From positions 124,001 to 188,000 of the forward strand of contig NZ_LMBZ01000001.1 of NCBI RefSeq assembly GCF_001439635.1: a stretch of DNA of 64,000 bases, given 5' to 3'. This DNA is from Solibacillus cecembensis (GTDB lineage: Bacteria; Bacillota; Bacilli; Bacillales_A; Planococcaceae). Position 1 is the first letter of the stretch. Each line of letters opens with the position of its first letter. The notes under the pieces were generated by a model. It was given only the letters and a program-made list of their open reading frames with translations, ran no database searches and was not told the origin of the DNA. A program made the translations under genes and the position numbers. Positions 47,383-54,883 of this stretch are shown piece after piece.

Positions 47383-48339
47383 ATGAAGCAAACTGTATTA
47401 TGTATCGGGGAATTATTAATCGATTTTTTTTGCCAGCAAGTTGAAACCGATTTACAGCATGGTAAAACGTTTGAAAAACATGCAGGGGGTGCTCCAGCTA
47501 ATGTGTGTACAGCCATTGTGAAGTTAGGTGGACGAGCAGAATTTTGTGGCAAAGTTGGAGCAGATGGGTTTGGTCATTTTTTAGAAAGCATATTAATAGA
47601 AGCAGGTGTTGGTGTGTCGCATTTAGTAAAAGACGCACAAACTCCGACAACGTTAGCTTTTGTTTCACGCAAAAAAGATGGGGAACGCGATTTCCAATTT
47701 TTTCGTGGGGCAGATGAGCAATTGCAGAAAAAAGATATCGCAATCGAAATGCTGAAGGACTATCCAATTTGCCATTTTGGCTCTGCGACCGCGTTATTAT
47801 CACCACCATTTTGTGATGTATATCGAGAGGTTTTTGAAGAGGCGGTTCAACAGCAACATTTTGTCTCATTCGATCCCAACTACCGAGCGGATTTATGGCC
47901 AAATCAACAACGCGATTTTGTTGAGAAATGCAAGTCGTATATTGAAAAGGCGGATTTCATCAAGGTGAGTGAAGAAGAATTATTTATTTTAACGAATGAA
48001 AAAAAAATCAACACTGCGACTGAGAAATTATTTGAAATGGGGGCGAACTTAATCGCTGTGACACGAGGGAGTAAAGGAACCCTTATAACGAATGGTAAGC
48101 AATCGATGCAAGTGCCATCAATTCCAGTGCATTCAGTGGATTCTACCGGAGCAGGTGATGCATTTGTTGGGGCGATGCTCTTTCAATTTAGTTCACTAAC
48201 AAACCCTAAGCATGTTGATTTTGAAACAGTGTGTGAGATGGTGCAATTTGCGAATCATGTAGGGGCCATTGTTTGTGAAAAGGTTGGAGCGATTGCTGCA
48301 TTACCTACTTATGAAGAAGTTCTATTGAGGAGAAATTAA
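47383..48339 (+). CDS. PfkB-family sugar kinase, probably fructokinase
   Basis: This ribokinase-family enzyme of 318 residues has GGAPANVCTAIVKLGG near residue 35, a typical substrate-side motif of fructokinases, and the catalytic ATP motif DSTGAGDAFVGAML near residue 250. Fructokinase is the best guess; 2-keto-3-deoxygluconate kinase is an alternative. No sugar transporter or hydrolase is adjacent, so it is a single-gene unit with CGGAGGGA before the ATG and a strong terminator after. Confidence 0.85.
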   Translation: MKQTVLCIGELLIDFFCQQVETDLQHGKTFEKHAGGAPANVCTAIVKLGGRAEFCGKVGADGFGHFLESILIEAGVGVSHLVKDAQTPTTLAFVSRKKDGERDFQFFRGADEQLQKKDIAIEMLKDYPICHFGSATALLSPPFCDVYREVFEEAVQQQHFVSFDPNYRADLWPNQQRDFVEKCKSYIEKADFIKVSEEELFILTNEKKINTATEKLFEMGANLIAVTRGSKGTLITNGKQSMQVPSIPVHSVDSTGAGDAFVGAMLFQFSSLTNPKHVDFETVCEMVQFANHVGAIVCEKVGAIAALPTYEEVLLRRN

Positions 48340-48345
48340 CAATAC

Positions 48346-48393
48346 AAACCCCCATAGGACTACTCAAAAAGAGTAATCCTATGGGGGTTTTGC
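48346..48393. terminator. Intrinsic terminator of the sugar kinase gene
   Basis: A 20-bp stem (48346-48365 with 48371-48390) with one mismatch and an A5 loop. It is very strong, with a short T tail. Confidence 0.88.
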
Positions 48394-48581
48394 TCTTAAC
48401 TCCAATTCGTTTCATAAGCTCGAACTGGATTATTCGGATTTGTGGGTGATTATCCTATAAAAATGATGGTGTGGATGGACATGATAATGAGATGCTCGGT
48501 TGCAATAACTTACATGAAACTGTGTTTTAGTTATTTTTTATTCGCGTACTTTTCGAGAAAAATCACATATGTGATGTCTTA

Positions 48582-49229
48582 TTATTCGATTGTAATACCT
48601 GCACTTGCAGTACCTGTCATTACCTGAACTACTGTAACTCCTGACACAGTAATTGAAAACACCATTACTAAACGGTCACCCTGTGCTACAGGGATTGGCG
48701 CGAGATTCGCTGAAGCAGCAAAAATTTGACCTACAGCTATTGCACCTGTAGCTGATGGAGTTAAATTAACAGATGCATCTGTAGCAGTGTAGATAGCACT
48801 ATTCCCAGTTGCTTTATAGATTCGAGCATTGATTGTAGTTGTTCCAGCAAGGTTAACGCCTACTAACTCTTTAAAGGAAGCAGAAATAGCCGTAATATTA
48901 CCGTCACGTGGAACTACGAAAGCTTCAGTTACAATTGCAGATAAATCTATCGTATTGCCTAGAATAGCTACACCAGGAGTCGCAGTACCAAATCCGATTT
49001 GCTGAGATACACTAACTACACCACCTGCAACCGTAGCTAATGCGACTTGTGTTAGCCCAGAAGAGAAAGCGATGATGGAACCTTTGTTAACTGGTGGAAC
49101 GATACAAGCTTTGTCAATTGCTAAAAATGGTCCAATTGCATTTTTACATCTACCTGAGCGATTACCACCGCAACTACCACCACAACCACAACCACATCCG
49201 CCATGTTTCATATGATTATTTGAGAACAT
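48582..49229 (-). CDS. BclB-type exosporium domain protein with Gly/Cys-rich head
   Basis: The 215-residue protein starts with a Cys/Gly/His-rich head (HGGCGCGCGGSCGG) and then carries a beta-rich domain matching the C-terminal domain of the exosporium glycoprotein BclB (segments TVAGGVVSVSQQIGFG, FVVPRDGNITAISASF and GTASAGITIE). The usual collagen-like GXY repeats between anchor and domain are absent. It is probably a spore-surface protein cross-linked by disulfides. I start at ATG 49229, five bases after AAAGGAGGTG; an ATG 27 bases upstream would put that site inside the gene. Confidence 0.8.
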   Translation of the reverse strand: MFSNNHMKHGGCGCGCGGSCGGNRSGRCKNAIGPFLAIDKACIVPPVNKGSIIAFSSGLTQVALATVAGGVVSVSQQIGFGTATPGVAILGNTIDLSAIVTEAFVVPRDGNITAISASFKELVGVNLAGTTTINARIYKATGNSAIYTATDASVNLTPSATGAIAVGQIFAASANLAPIPVAQGDRLVMVFSITVSGVTVVQVMTGTASAGITIE

Positions 49230-49621
49230 TTGAACACCTCCTTTCTTCATTATCATATTTTCAGAAATGAAAGTGGCAGGGGCTATTAACTATGGGGAAG
49301 TGGTAATTTTTAAACTCTCTTATTACGGGGGGTTTCTTCAATTAGATCGTATTGTTCGTCATACAATATGGATAATAAAAGTGAATGAAGTACGGTTAAA
49401 AAGTAGTCGCTATCGTTTGTCCTTCAAAAAAACAGCAAAACTCCCACTTAAGAATTTAGGGAATCCTAGGTGGGAGTATAATTGTCCGTAAAAAATGTAA
49501 TGAATGTAAACTAAAAGCTGTGTGATATGAAGCTCTACTCATTTATATTTCACTATATAGGTGTTCGTAATGTAAAAGAGTATTGAGAAATTAAGTTCTA
49601 TCGTTTTGAATGAAATATAAT
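49230..49621. other. 392-base gap between two minus-strand genes
   Basis: It holds the leader of the BclB-like gene and the terminator of the gene at 49622. A 74-codon plus-strand frame (49267-49491) runs through that terminator and has no family character, so I do not call it. Confidence 0.6.
49427..49477 (-). terminator. Intrinsic terminator of the 21-residue-repeat gene
   Basis: On the minus strand ACTCCCACCTAG pairs with TTAAGTGGGAGT (49440-49450 and 49467-49477), followed by TTTTGCTGTTTTTTT. It lies about 145 bases after the gene. Confidence 0.7.
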
Positions 49622-50929
49622 TTAACTCCTTCTTCTAAATAGGTTGAAAAATGAGCTAAATCCTTCTTTTTTGTGTTCCTCGGTCACCGCTTCATTTAAA
49701 TCATTCAAAGGCTCCTCTTGAATGACATTGATTTCAGACGATTCGGTTTGATCGCTTGTTTTTGCAATTGGTAACTCCAAGGAAACTTCATCGATTTCTT
49801 CTACTACCGCATCAATACATGCTACTTCATCATCTATTGGAGCAGCGGAATAATCGGTTTCTTCTATTATTGTATTAATAATTTCAACGTCATTAGCTTT
49901 TGGAACGGCAGAAATATTAATTTTTTCTGTTGTTGAATCAATAAGCTTAACTTCATCAACTATTGGAGCAACGGAAACAACAATTTCGTTAGCCGTAGTA
50001 TTTGAGCTTTCAATTTTATCAATTATTTGAACAGTGGAATGATCGATATGCTCGGCTTCCGTAATTGAATTTTCACGGTCCTCAACCATTGGAACTGTTG
50101 ATTCAATCATTTCCTCTGCTGTCGAATTAATACGATCCACCTCATCGACTATTTGAACAATAGAATTATTCGCTTCACTAGCTAAGTCAATTGGGGGCTT
50201 TTCCGTAGGTTCATTTTTATAAATCGGTATTTCCTGTACCGAAGATTCATTTTTAAAATGAAACGATGAAGTATTGGTTATATTTTTATATAAACCATTG
50301 TACATATGGCTTGGATGCGTACTAATCGATTGGAAGTACTGTTGATTAAAATGGCGTTCTTCTGGTGGATTCTGCGTAGTGGGATTGCTTGCAATGGATT
50401 TTTCGATAAAGGCTTCTGGCTTCGTGCTACGAGCGAGCCCTGCTAATTTTTGCAATTGCATATAAGATGGCGAATTATTTGTGAGTAAAAAAGGCTCTTT
50501 CACTTGAGGGATTTCCTCAGGAATTTTATAAACTTCATTGGTAACGAATAAGGGGGAATCCACTTTGCCTTGATTTCTATTTATGTCTAAATGTTCATCA
50601 ACCTCAACTTTAACTTCCTTTTTTATTAACAATGAAATTTCTTGATTCATCTCCTCAACGGTTTGGTTAAGTAAGTCAATTTGATTAGCAATCTGTTTTA
50701 CTTTTTCCCCATAGCCGTCGAATTGTATGCCTTGCTGTTCTTCTATTGTTTTAGAAAGCCCTTCAAGATGTGCAATTTGTATTTTGAAGCCGTCAAATTC
50801 CTCCTTCTTATTAAGAAACTCTTCTATAGAAGACCCCTTTTTTAATGTCATTAACGTTTCCCTATATACAGCAATTTTTTGTTTCAGTCTTTCAATATTT
50901 TGTGTGGAGTACAATTTTGTATCTTCCAT
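49622..50929 (-). CDS. Uncharacterised protein with six 21-residue tandem repeats
   Basis: I do not recognise this 435-residue acidic protein. Residues 1-110 are helical with likely coiled coil (IEEQQGIQ, VEEMNQEISLLIKKEV). A low-complexity linker follows. Residues 256-381 are six tandem repeats of exactly 21 residues, each starting with Ser and most holding (V/A)P or VQ, an acidic pair and a Ile-Asn/Asp-Ser/Thr core (SVAPIVDEVKLIDSTTEK). It ends in a basic tail FFNLFRRRS. No signal peptide or membrane segment. AAGGAGTG precedes the ATG. AAAAC, 16 bases and CATAACGAA upstream resemble a sigma-K promoter, hinting at mother-cell expression. Confidence 0.8.
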   Translation of the reverse strand: MEDTKLYSTQNIERLKQKIAVYRETLMTLKKGSSIEEFLNKKEEFDGFKIQIAHLEGLSKTIEEQQGIQFDGYGEKVKQIANQIDLLNQTVEEMNQEISLLIKKEVKVEVDEHLDINRNQGKVDSPLFVTNEVYKIPEEIPQVKEPFLLTNNSPSYMQLQKLAGLARSTKPEAFIEKSIASNPTTQNPPEERHFNQQYFQSISTHPSHMYNGLYKNITNTSSFHFKNESSVQEIPIYKNEPTEKPPIDLASEANNSIVQIVDEVDRINSTAEEMIESTVPMVEDRENSITEAEHIDHSTVQIIDKIESSNTTANEIVVSVAPIVDEVKLIDSTTEKINISAVPKANDVEIINTIIEETDYSAAPIDDEVACIDAVVEEIDEVSLELPIAKTSDQTESSEINVIQEEPLNDLNEAVTEEHKKEGFSSFFNLFRRRS

Positions 50930-51089
50930 TGTATTTCACTCCTTCCAGTCCATTCATATTTTATTGAAATTGTATTCGTTATGTTACAAATGTCTCGATG
51001 TTTTGCATTTTTTCTGTTTGCAATCAGTTGGAAAATCCTTCCTAAAGGAAGTGGCAAAATTCAAAATGAAGTTATTTAAAAGCCCATGC

Positions 51090-51115
51090 ACCAATAATAG
51101 CAACCGCATATGCTA
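51090..51115 (+). promoter_or_regulatory. Sigma-K-like promoter
   Basis: CATATGCTA (51107-51115) fits the sigma-K -10 consensus CATANNNTA exactly, with AC 15 bases upstream (51090-51091; usual spacing about 16). It lies about 40 bases before the 12-cysteine gene. Confidence 0.5.
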
Positions 51116-51155
51116 CAAACGAAAGACAAAAAAAATTATGGAGGTGCCAAAAAAG

Positions 51156-51800
51156 ATGCAAGAGATTAAGCCATCACATGATCGACGCGAATATATTTGT
51201 ATCAACGTTGACAAGGTATATGACTGGGTTGTTAAGGAGATGTCATTTGATATTTCTCCAGCAGGCCCAATTTCTTTTCCGGGCGTACCGGCAGGAGTCA
51301 ATTTTGCTGGAGCAGCTGTTACATGTAAAGTAACACCAGCTGCGTCGAATCCAATCGTTATTTTGAATCGCGAGGATCGCACATTTACGATTGAAGGTGC
51401 ACGCGTATGTTTACAACATCTGAGCGTTCAAAAGAATTTTGAGGTTACTCTTATGGTGACATTACCGAATGGAACGGTGTATACGAGTGCAAAGATTCCT
51501 GTTACGCGTTGTGAACAAGTTACGTTATGTGCGCCTAAAGGGACAGATGTAGAAATTACGTACACAGATTTAGATTGTTTCGTATGTACGACAGGTACGC
51601 TTACTTCTACAGCAGGTTTTATTTCGTTTACAGCTTTATCAATTTCGGTATCAGTTTGCCAAAGTATCCAGTCAACGTTCCCAGTAACTGTTGAATTCTT
51701 AGCAAATTACTGCGAACCACGAGCAGATTTACCAAGTTCATGCTCGCCAACAGGTCGACCAAAGCAATGTCACGGACTATTCCCAAGTACCCATTGCTAA
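51156..51800 (+). CDS. Cysteine-rich candidate spore-surface protein
   Basis: The 214-residue protein has 12 cysteines spread over a beta-strand-rich body (for example VTRCEQVTLCAPKG and DLDCFVC) and ends in a Cys/Pro-rich tail. The N-terminal segment CINVDKVYDWVV is reminiscent of other cysteine-rich surface proteins of Firmicutes, but I cannot name a family. There is no signal peptide, which fits mother-cell deposition onto spores. I start at ATG 51156, nine bases after GGAGGTG, although the frame is open far upstream. Promoter and composition suggest a disulfide-cross-linked coat, exosporium or appendage component. Confidence 0.7.
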   Translation: MQEIKPSHDRREYICINVDKVYDWVVKEMSFDISPAGPISFPGVPAGVNFAGAAVTCKVTPAASNPIVILNREDRTFTIEGARVCLQHLSVQKNFEVTLMVTLPNGTVYTSAKIPVTRCEQVTLCAPKGTDVEITYTDLDCFVCTTGTLTSTAGFISFTALSISVSVCQSIQSTFPVTVEFLANYCEPRADLPSSCSPTGRPKQCHGLFPSTHC

Positions 51801-51832
51801 TTGTGCTAACACAGCAGAAAAAAACATATGAT

Positions 51833-51863
51833 AAAGAGAGGGATTACCCTCTCTTTATTTTTT
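51833..51863 (+). terminator. Intrinsic terminator of the 12-cysteine gene
   Basis: AAAGAGAGGG and CCCTCTCTTT (51833-51842 and 51847-51856) form a perfect 10-bp stem with an ATTA loop and a T7 run. Confidence 0.92.
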
Positions 51864-51942
51864 TGCGTTCAATGGAATAATGGATGTCAGTTACATAAAC
51901 TTTAGACTGTATGATTGTGAATTAAAAAAGGGGGAGCTAATT

Positions 51943-52518
51943 GTGGTTATCAACCAGGAACATTTGGAAATGAAAATAGAAGAGCTTCAAAATCAAACGA
52001 CAGCCTATGTATCTGAAATTAGGCAATTGATAGAAGGTCTGTCGATTGCTTCGAATGCCAATGTTATCAGCTATTTTACGGCATCATTAAATATTTCCCA
52101 TGACACAGAACAAGAAAGCTTATGTTTAGGTAATTACCATATTCGTAATATTGGCAATGAGCCGTTAACAAATATAAATTTTTGCATTAAGTTACCTGAG
52201 AATTCACCATTTACCTTCTCTGGGCAATATGTTTATGAACACTTCAGCCAAAATTTAAAAAATTCGGCGAGCTGGGAGCGAATGAATGAGCGGGCAAACA
52301 AAGAAGAATTTTGGTTAAAACCATTAAATATTATGTCTATTGAACCGAATGAGACCATCATATTTCCAAACTTTCAACTAAAATGGGCGAATAGTACATC
52401 GTATGCAGGCACAATTACGGGCGTTACGTATTGCGATCAATTGAAAGAGGGCGTGCCTGCGATTAATCCAATCAATCTGAGTGGTAGTGGTTTTATACAG
52501 GAGGAAGAACATGAGTGA
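51943..52518 (+). CDS. Uncharacterised protein with beta-sandwich-like domain
   Basis: I do not recognise this 191-residue protein. A short helical N-terminus (residues 1-32) is followed by a beta-rich domain with NYHIRNIGNEPLTNINFCIK and SIEPNETIIFPNFQLKW, resembling the Ig-like folds that describe added N-terminal strands. Three cysteines are present. I start at GTG 51943 because GGGGGAG stands six bases before it; an upstream ATG at 51880 lacks a site. It is the first of three coupled genes; its end overlaps the next by eight bases. Confidence 0.65.
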   Translation: MVINQEHLEMKIEELQNQTTAYVSEIRQLIEGLSIASNANVISYFTASLNISHDTEQESLCLGNYHIRNIGNEPLTNINFCIKLPENSPFTFSGQYVYEHFSQNLKNSASWERMNERANKEEFWLKPLNIMSIEPNETIIFPNFQLKWANSTSYAGTITGVTYCDQLKEGVPAINPINLSGSGFIQEEEHE

Positions 52519-52813
52519 AATTAATAATCAACAAACGGAAGGGCTCACGGAGGGCATGATTGGTGAATTTATGAAGGAACAGTTGACACATGTAAAAAAG
52601 TCTAATAATGAAGAAAATAACAGTTTTGTATTTTTAGAAAAAAGTACGCTGAATTTATTATTAGAGCATCTGTTGACAGGGGATAAGCGAAATTCAAATG
52701 CTGTTATGAATGACCAATTTGGAGAAGTTGTTATGGTAAAGTTGGATGAAATGATTGAAAACAACCAAAAGGAATTTGAAGATATTATTAATACGCTTAA
52801 AAAATTTTCATAA
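52511..52813 (+). CDS. Uncharacterised 100-residue protein
   Basis: This acidic, helical protein of 100 residues (FLEKSTLNLLLEHLLTGDKR and VKLDEMIENNQKEFEDIIN) has no family that I know. CAGGAGGAA inside the preceding gene supports ATG 52511. It sits in the middle of the three-gene operon and probably forms a helical-bundle partner of the adjacent proteins, but this is only inferred from coupling. Confidence 0.65.
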   Translation: MSEINNQQTEGLTEGMIGEFMKEQLTHVKKSNNEENNSFVFLEKSTLNLLLEHLLTGDKRNSNAVMNDQFGEVVMVKLDEMIENNQKEFEDIINTLKKFS

Positions 52814-52828
52814 GTAGGAGGCACTACG

Positions 52829-53665
52829 GTGGATAATGAAAGCGTCAATATGAATGATACTTTCCAAATGCAACAATTGATCATTTTTTTGAAAGCGGAG
52901 TTAGCCAAATATAAAAATGAAGTAGCTAAACACCAAGAAAGCGATTATTATTCACTTGTAGTAAGACTCGATGAAGAAAATAGTCAATTGCAAAATCAAA
53001 ATAAAGAATTTTCTATAGAAATTTTGAAGCTAAAAAAAGAATTTGAAAATAAAACGAAAAATCATAATGAAATCATGTATAAGCAGGAATTACAACGGCT
53101 AAAACAAATTGCGTCCATTGAATCATTATTGAAAGATAAGGAAGAGTTAAGGGTATTAAACAAGCAATTGTCGGAGGAGTTGGAAGCTGCACAAGGTGAA
53201 ATCGAAACGAAAAAAGAAAGTACAAACGTCATTCGAGAAGTAGATTTTAAGATGATAATCGAAAAACTTGAACAGCAGTTGGTTCATTTCACCGAACAAG
53301 CGGCTAAACAGATGACTAATGTTGTTAACGACTTCGAAAAGGCTCATAAAGAAGGCAATGAATCGAATCATATGAAAGCATATTTAATAAAAGAAAACGA
53401 AGAAAAAAATGAGGAAATTACAAAGCTCCAAAACGAAATAAACAGTTTAAAACAACAAAATGAAACCCCGCTGCGAAATGAGTCATCCAATCAAAATGGG
53501 AAATACGCCAAAAACACGCATTTGCTTGCCTATTTAGATACACAAATGAAAAAGATGTTGGAGCAGTCTATTGAATTCGAGGAACAATTGGATGTGAAAT
53601 TGCGTATTCTTAATGAGCTGGAACAAAAATTAAATCAGCTTACGGATGAAATTGAGGGGCGGTAA
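52829..53665 (+). CDS. Long coiled-coil protein
   Basis: The 278-residue protein is almost wholly helical and charged, with heptad-like spacing from about residue 10 to 165 and again from 185 to 275; a break around 215-230 contains PLRNESSNQNG. It resembles cytosolic scaffold or tether proteins rather than an enzyme. It starts at GTG 52829 after TAGGAGG, 15 bases beyond the preceding stop. It closes the three-gene operon before a hairpin terminator. Confidence 0.7.
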   Translation: MDNESVNMNDTFQMQQLIIFLKAELAKYKNEVAKHQESDYYSLVVRLDEENSQLQNQNKEFSIEILKLKKEFENKTKNHNEIMYKQELQRLKQIASIESLLKDKEELRVLNKQLSEELEAAQGEIETKKESTNVIREVDFKMIIEKLEQQLVHFTEQAAKQMTNVVNDFEKAHKEGNESNHMKAYLIKENEEKNEEITKLQNEINSLKQQNETPLRNESSNQNGKYAKNTHLLAYLDTQMKKMLEQSIEFEEQLDVKLRILNELEQKLNQLTDEIEGR

Positions 53666-53725
53666 ATATAGTTTATAGTCGGGATTTTGGCCAGTTGAAT
53701 ATCGTTATATGCGATGGGTTAAATA

Positions 53726-53768
53726 AATACCTGCCATTTCGGTAATATTACGGATGGCAGGTATTTTC
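53726..53768. terminator. Hairpin terminator after the coiled-coil gene
   Basis: AATACCTGCCAT and ATGGCAGGTATT (53726-53737 and 53754-53765) form a perfect 12-bp stem with further inner pairs. The T tail is short. Confidence 0.75.
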
Positions 53769-53847
53769 ATGCATTTTTCAAGCATGGATTAATAAAATGC
53801 TTCATTCTATATTTGCCAGTTATAAAAAGAACTAGCATAAAATAGGC

Positions 53848-54327
53848 CTAATTTTCAGCTTCCTTGTTGTTAATTTCAACGGGATTCAATCGGAATTTTA
53901 AATAAAATGAGCCGAGTGCAGAAATGCATAAACAGGCTGAAAATGTCCAAACGTTAAAAAACAAATTGTTTGAATATGGATTTAAATAGCCAATTTCATA
54001 TTCAAAATGCGGTTGTATTTTTTGTTTGAATTGGATAATTCGATAAACGGTAAAACTAATAAAAAAAACAAATGTTAACAAGTAGATTGTTTTTAATATA
54101 TCAAAATTTAATCGGAGGCTTTCATGAATTTTTTCAAATACAAACATCATTTTGAAAAAGAAATATAAAATGATCAAAAATGGAAATGCAATAAAGAATA
54201 ACGCAGCATTGCTCCCAACATTCGGATTAGCTGGATTAAATGGAGCTGTTAAAAAATTAGCCATTGCAAATGCGGCAATTGTAATGACACCTGATACAAT
54301 GACCCCAATCCAAAAAAGTATCTTCAT
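53848..54327 (-). CDS. Four-pass membrane protein, function unknown
   Basis: The 159-residue protein has four clear membrane segments at about residues 5-27, 42-62, 80-100 and 125-147 (for example SNAALFFIAFPFLIILYFFF). No catalytic or transport motif is visible and I do not recognise a family. GAGGAAAG precedes the ATG on the minus strand. It points towards the coiled-coil gene and is separated from it by the hairpin at 53726. Confidence 0.65.
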   Translation of the reverse strand: MKILFWIGVIVSGVITIAAFAMANFLTAPFNPANPNVGSNAALFFIAFPFLIILYFFFKMMFVFEKIHESLRLNFDILKTIYLLTFVFFISFTVYRIIQFKQKIQPHFEYEIGYLNPYSNNLFFNVWTFSACLCISALGSFYLKFRLNPVEINNKEAEN

Positions 54328-54479
54328 AAATGCTTTCCTCCTACAATTTCATTTCCTCTAAACAAAAACGATTGATTTCTATTGTTGCTTAATGCGATAC
54401 GTTTTATTTTCTACTTAACGTTCGATTTCACCTCTAAAAAACGAAGAAAACCTAAATTGGTGATTTGAGTATATTCTGT

Positions 54480-54509
54480 TTGTAATTAAAACGGACGATA
54501 TACTATATT
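54480..54509 (+). promoter_or_regulatory. Sigma-A-like promoter of the SDR remnant
   Basis: TTGTAA (54480-54485), 18 bases and TATATT (54504-54509) stand just before the remnant. Confidence 0.5.
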
Positions 54510-54531
54510 TTACAATCTGATACATAGTACA

Positions 54532-54702
54532 AAGAGGCGTGTAGTTGTTATTACGGGGCAACTGGTCGAGAAGTTTGTGAATCAAGGGGATTTTGTGTAC
54601 ATGCTTGATTTAGATCAAACAAATATCGATGAGGACCTGCACCAGTTTTCCGGAAGCGCAAGTGGTTTTGTAATGGATGTTCGCAATGAAGCAGCGGTAT
54701 AG
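54532..54702 (+). pseudogene. Short-chain dehydrogenase/reductase fragment
   Basis: Translation from about 54541 reads VVVITGQLVEKFVNQGDFVY, then MLDLDQTNIDEDLHQFSG and FVMDVRNEAAV, ending at TAG. This is the N-terminal Rossmann half of an SDR: strand 1 (VVVITG), helix, strand 2 with acidic end (MLDLD) and the DV motif. Between VITG and LVEKF the glycine-rich GxxxGIG turn is missing by an in-frame deletion, and the catalytic Tyr-x3-Lys half is lost altogether. No start codon is left. It is a decayed gene, not an enzyme. Confidence 0.8.
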
Positions 54703-54883
54703 AAAATTTCATCATTTTTCTTTCTATTGTTAGTGCATATTTTGGTAAATACTCTAAATTGAAGTATTAAACAAACAAAAGTAAGTAATACTAAAAATAG
54801 AAATACATACCACCATTCATGAGGGTATAGTCAAATGGTGAAAATAAAAATGGATTTTTCAAGGATGAAGAAAGCGAGGAATT

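Larger units (their letters stand above)
54328..54883. other. 556-base gap holding an SDR remnant
   Basis: Between the divergent membrane gene and the ger operon lie a preserved promoter (54480-54509) and a broken short-chain dehydrogenase fragment (54532-54702), then about 180 AT-rich bases before gerKA in which I see no clear forespore promoter. Confidence 0.7.

Noticed and set aside
48396..48449. Minus-strand peptide TNPNNPVRAYETNWS ending at a stop
   Set aside because: Only 17 codons between stops; looks protein-like and could be the end of a lost gene, but too short to support.
49267..49491. 74-codon plus-strand frame
   Set aside because: Runs through a minus-strand terminator and lacks a ribosome binding site.
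49787..50164. CRISPR-like array
   Set aside because: The 63-base period is a coding repeat with diverged units and no identical direct repeats or spacers.
50727..51155. Upstream extension of the 12-cysteine gene by 143 codons
   Set aside because: It runs antisense through the repeat-protein gene; the ribosome binding site and promoter place the start at 51156.
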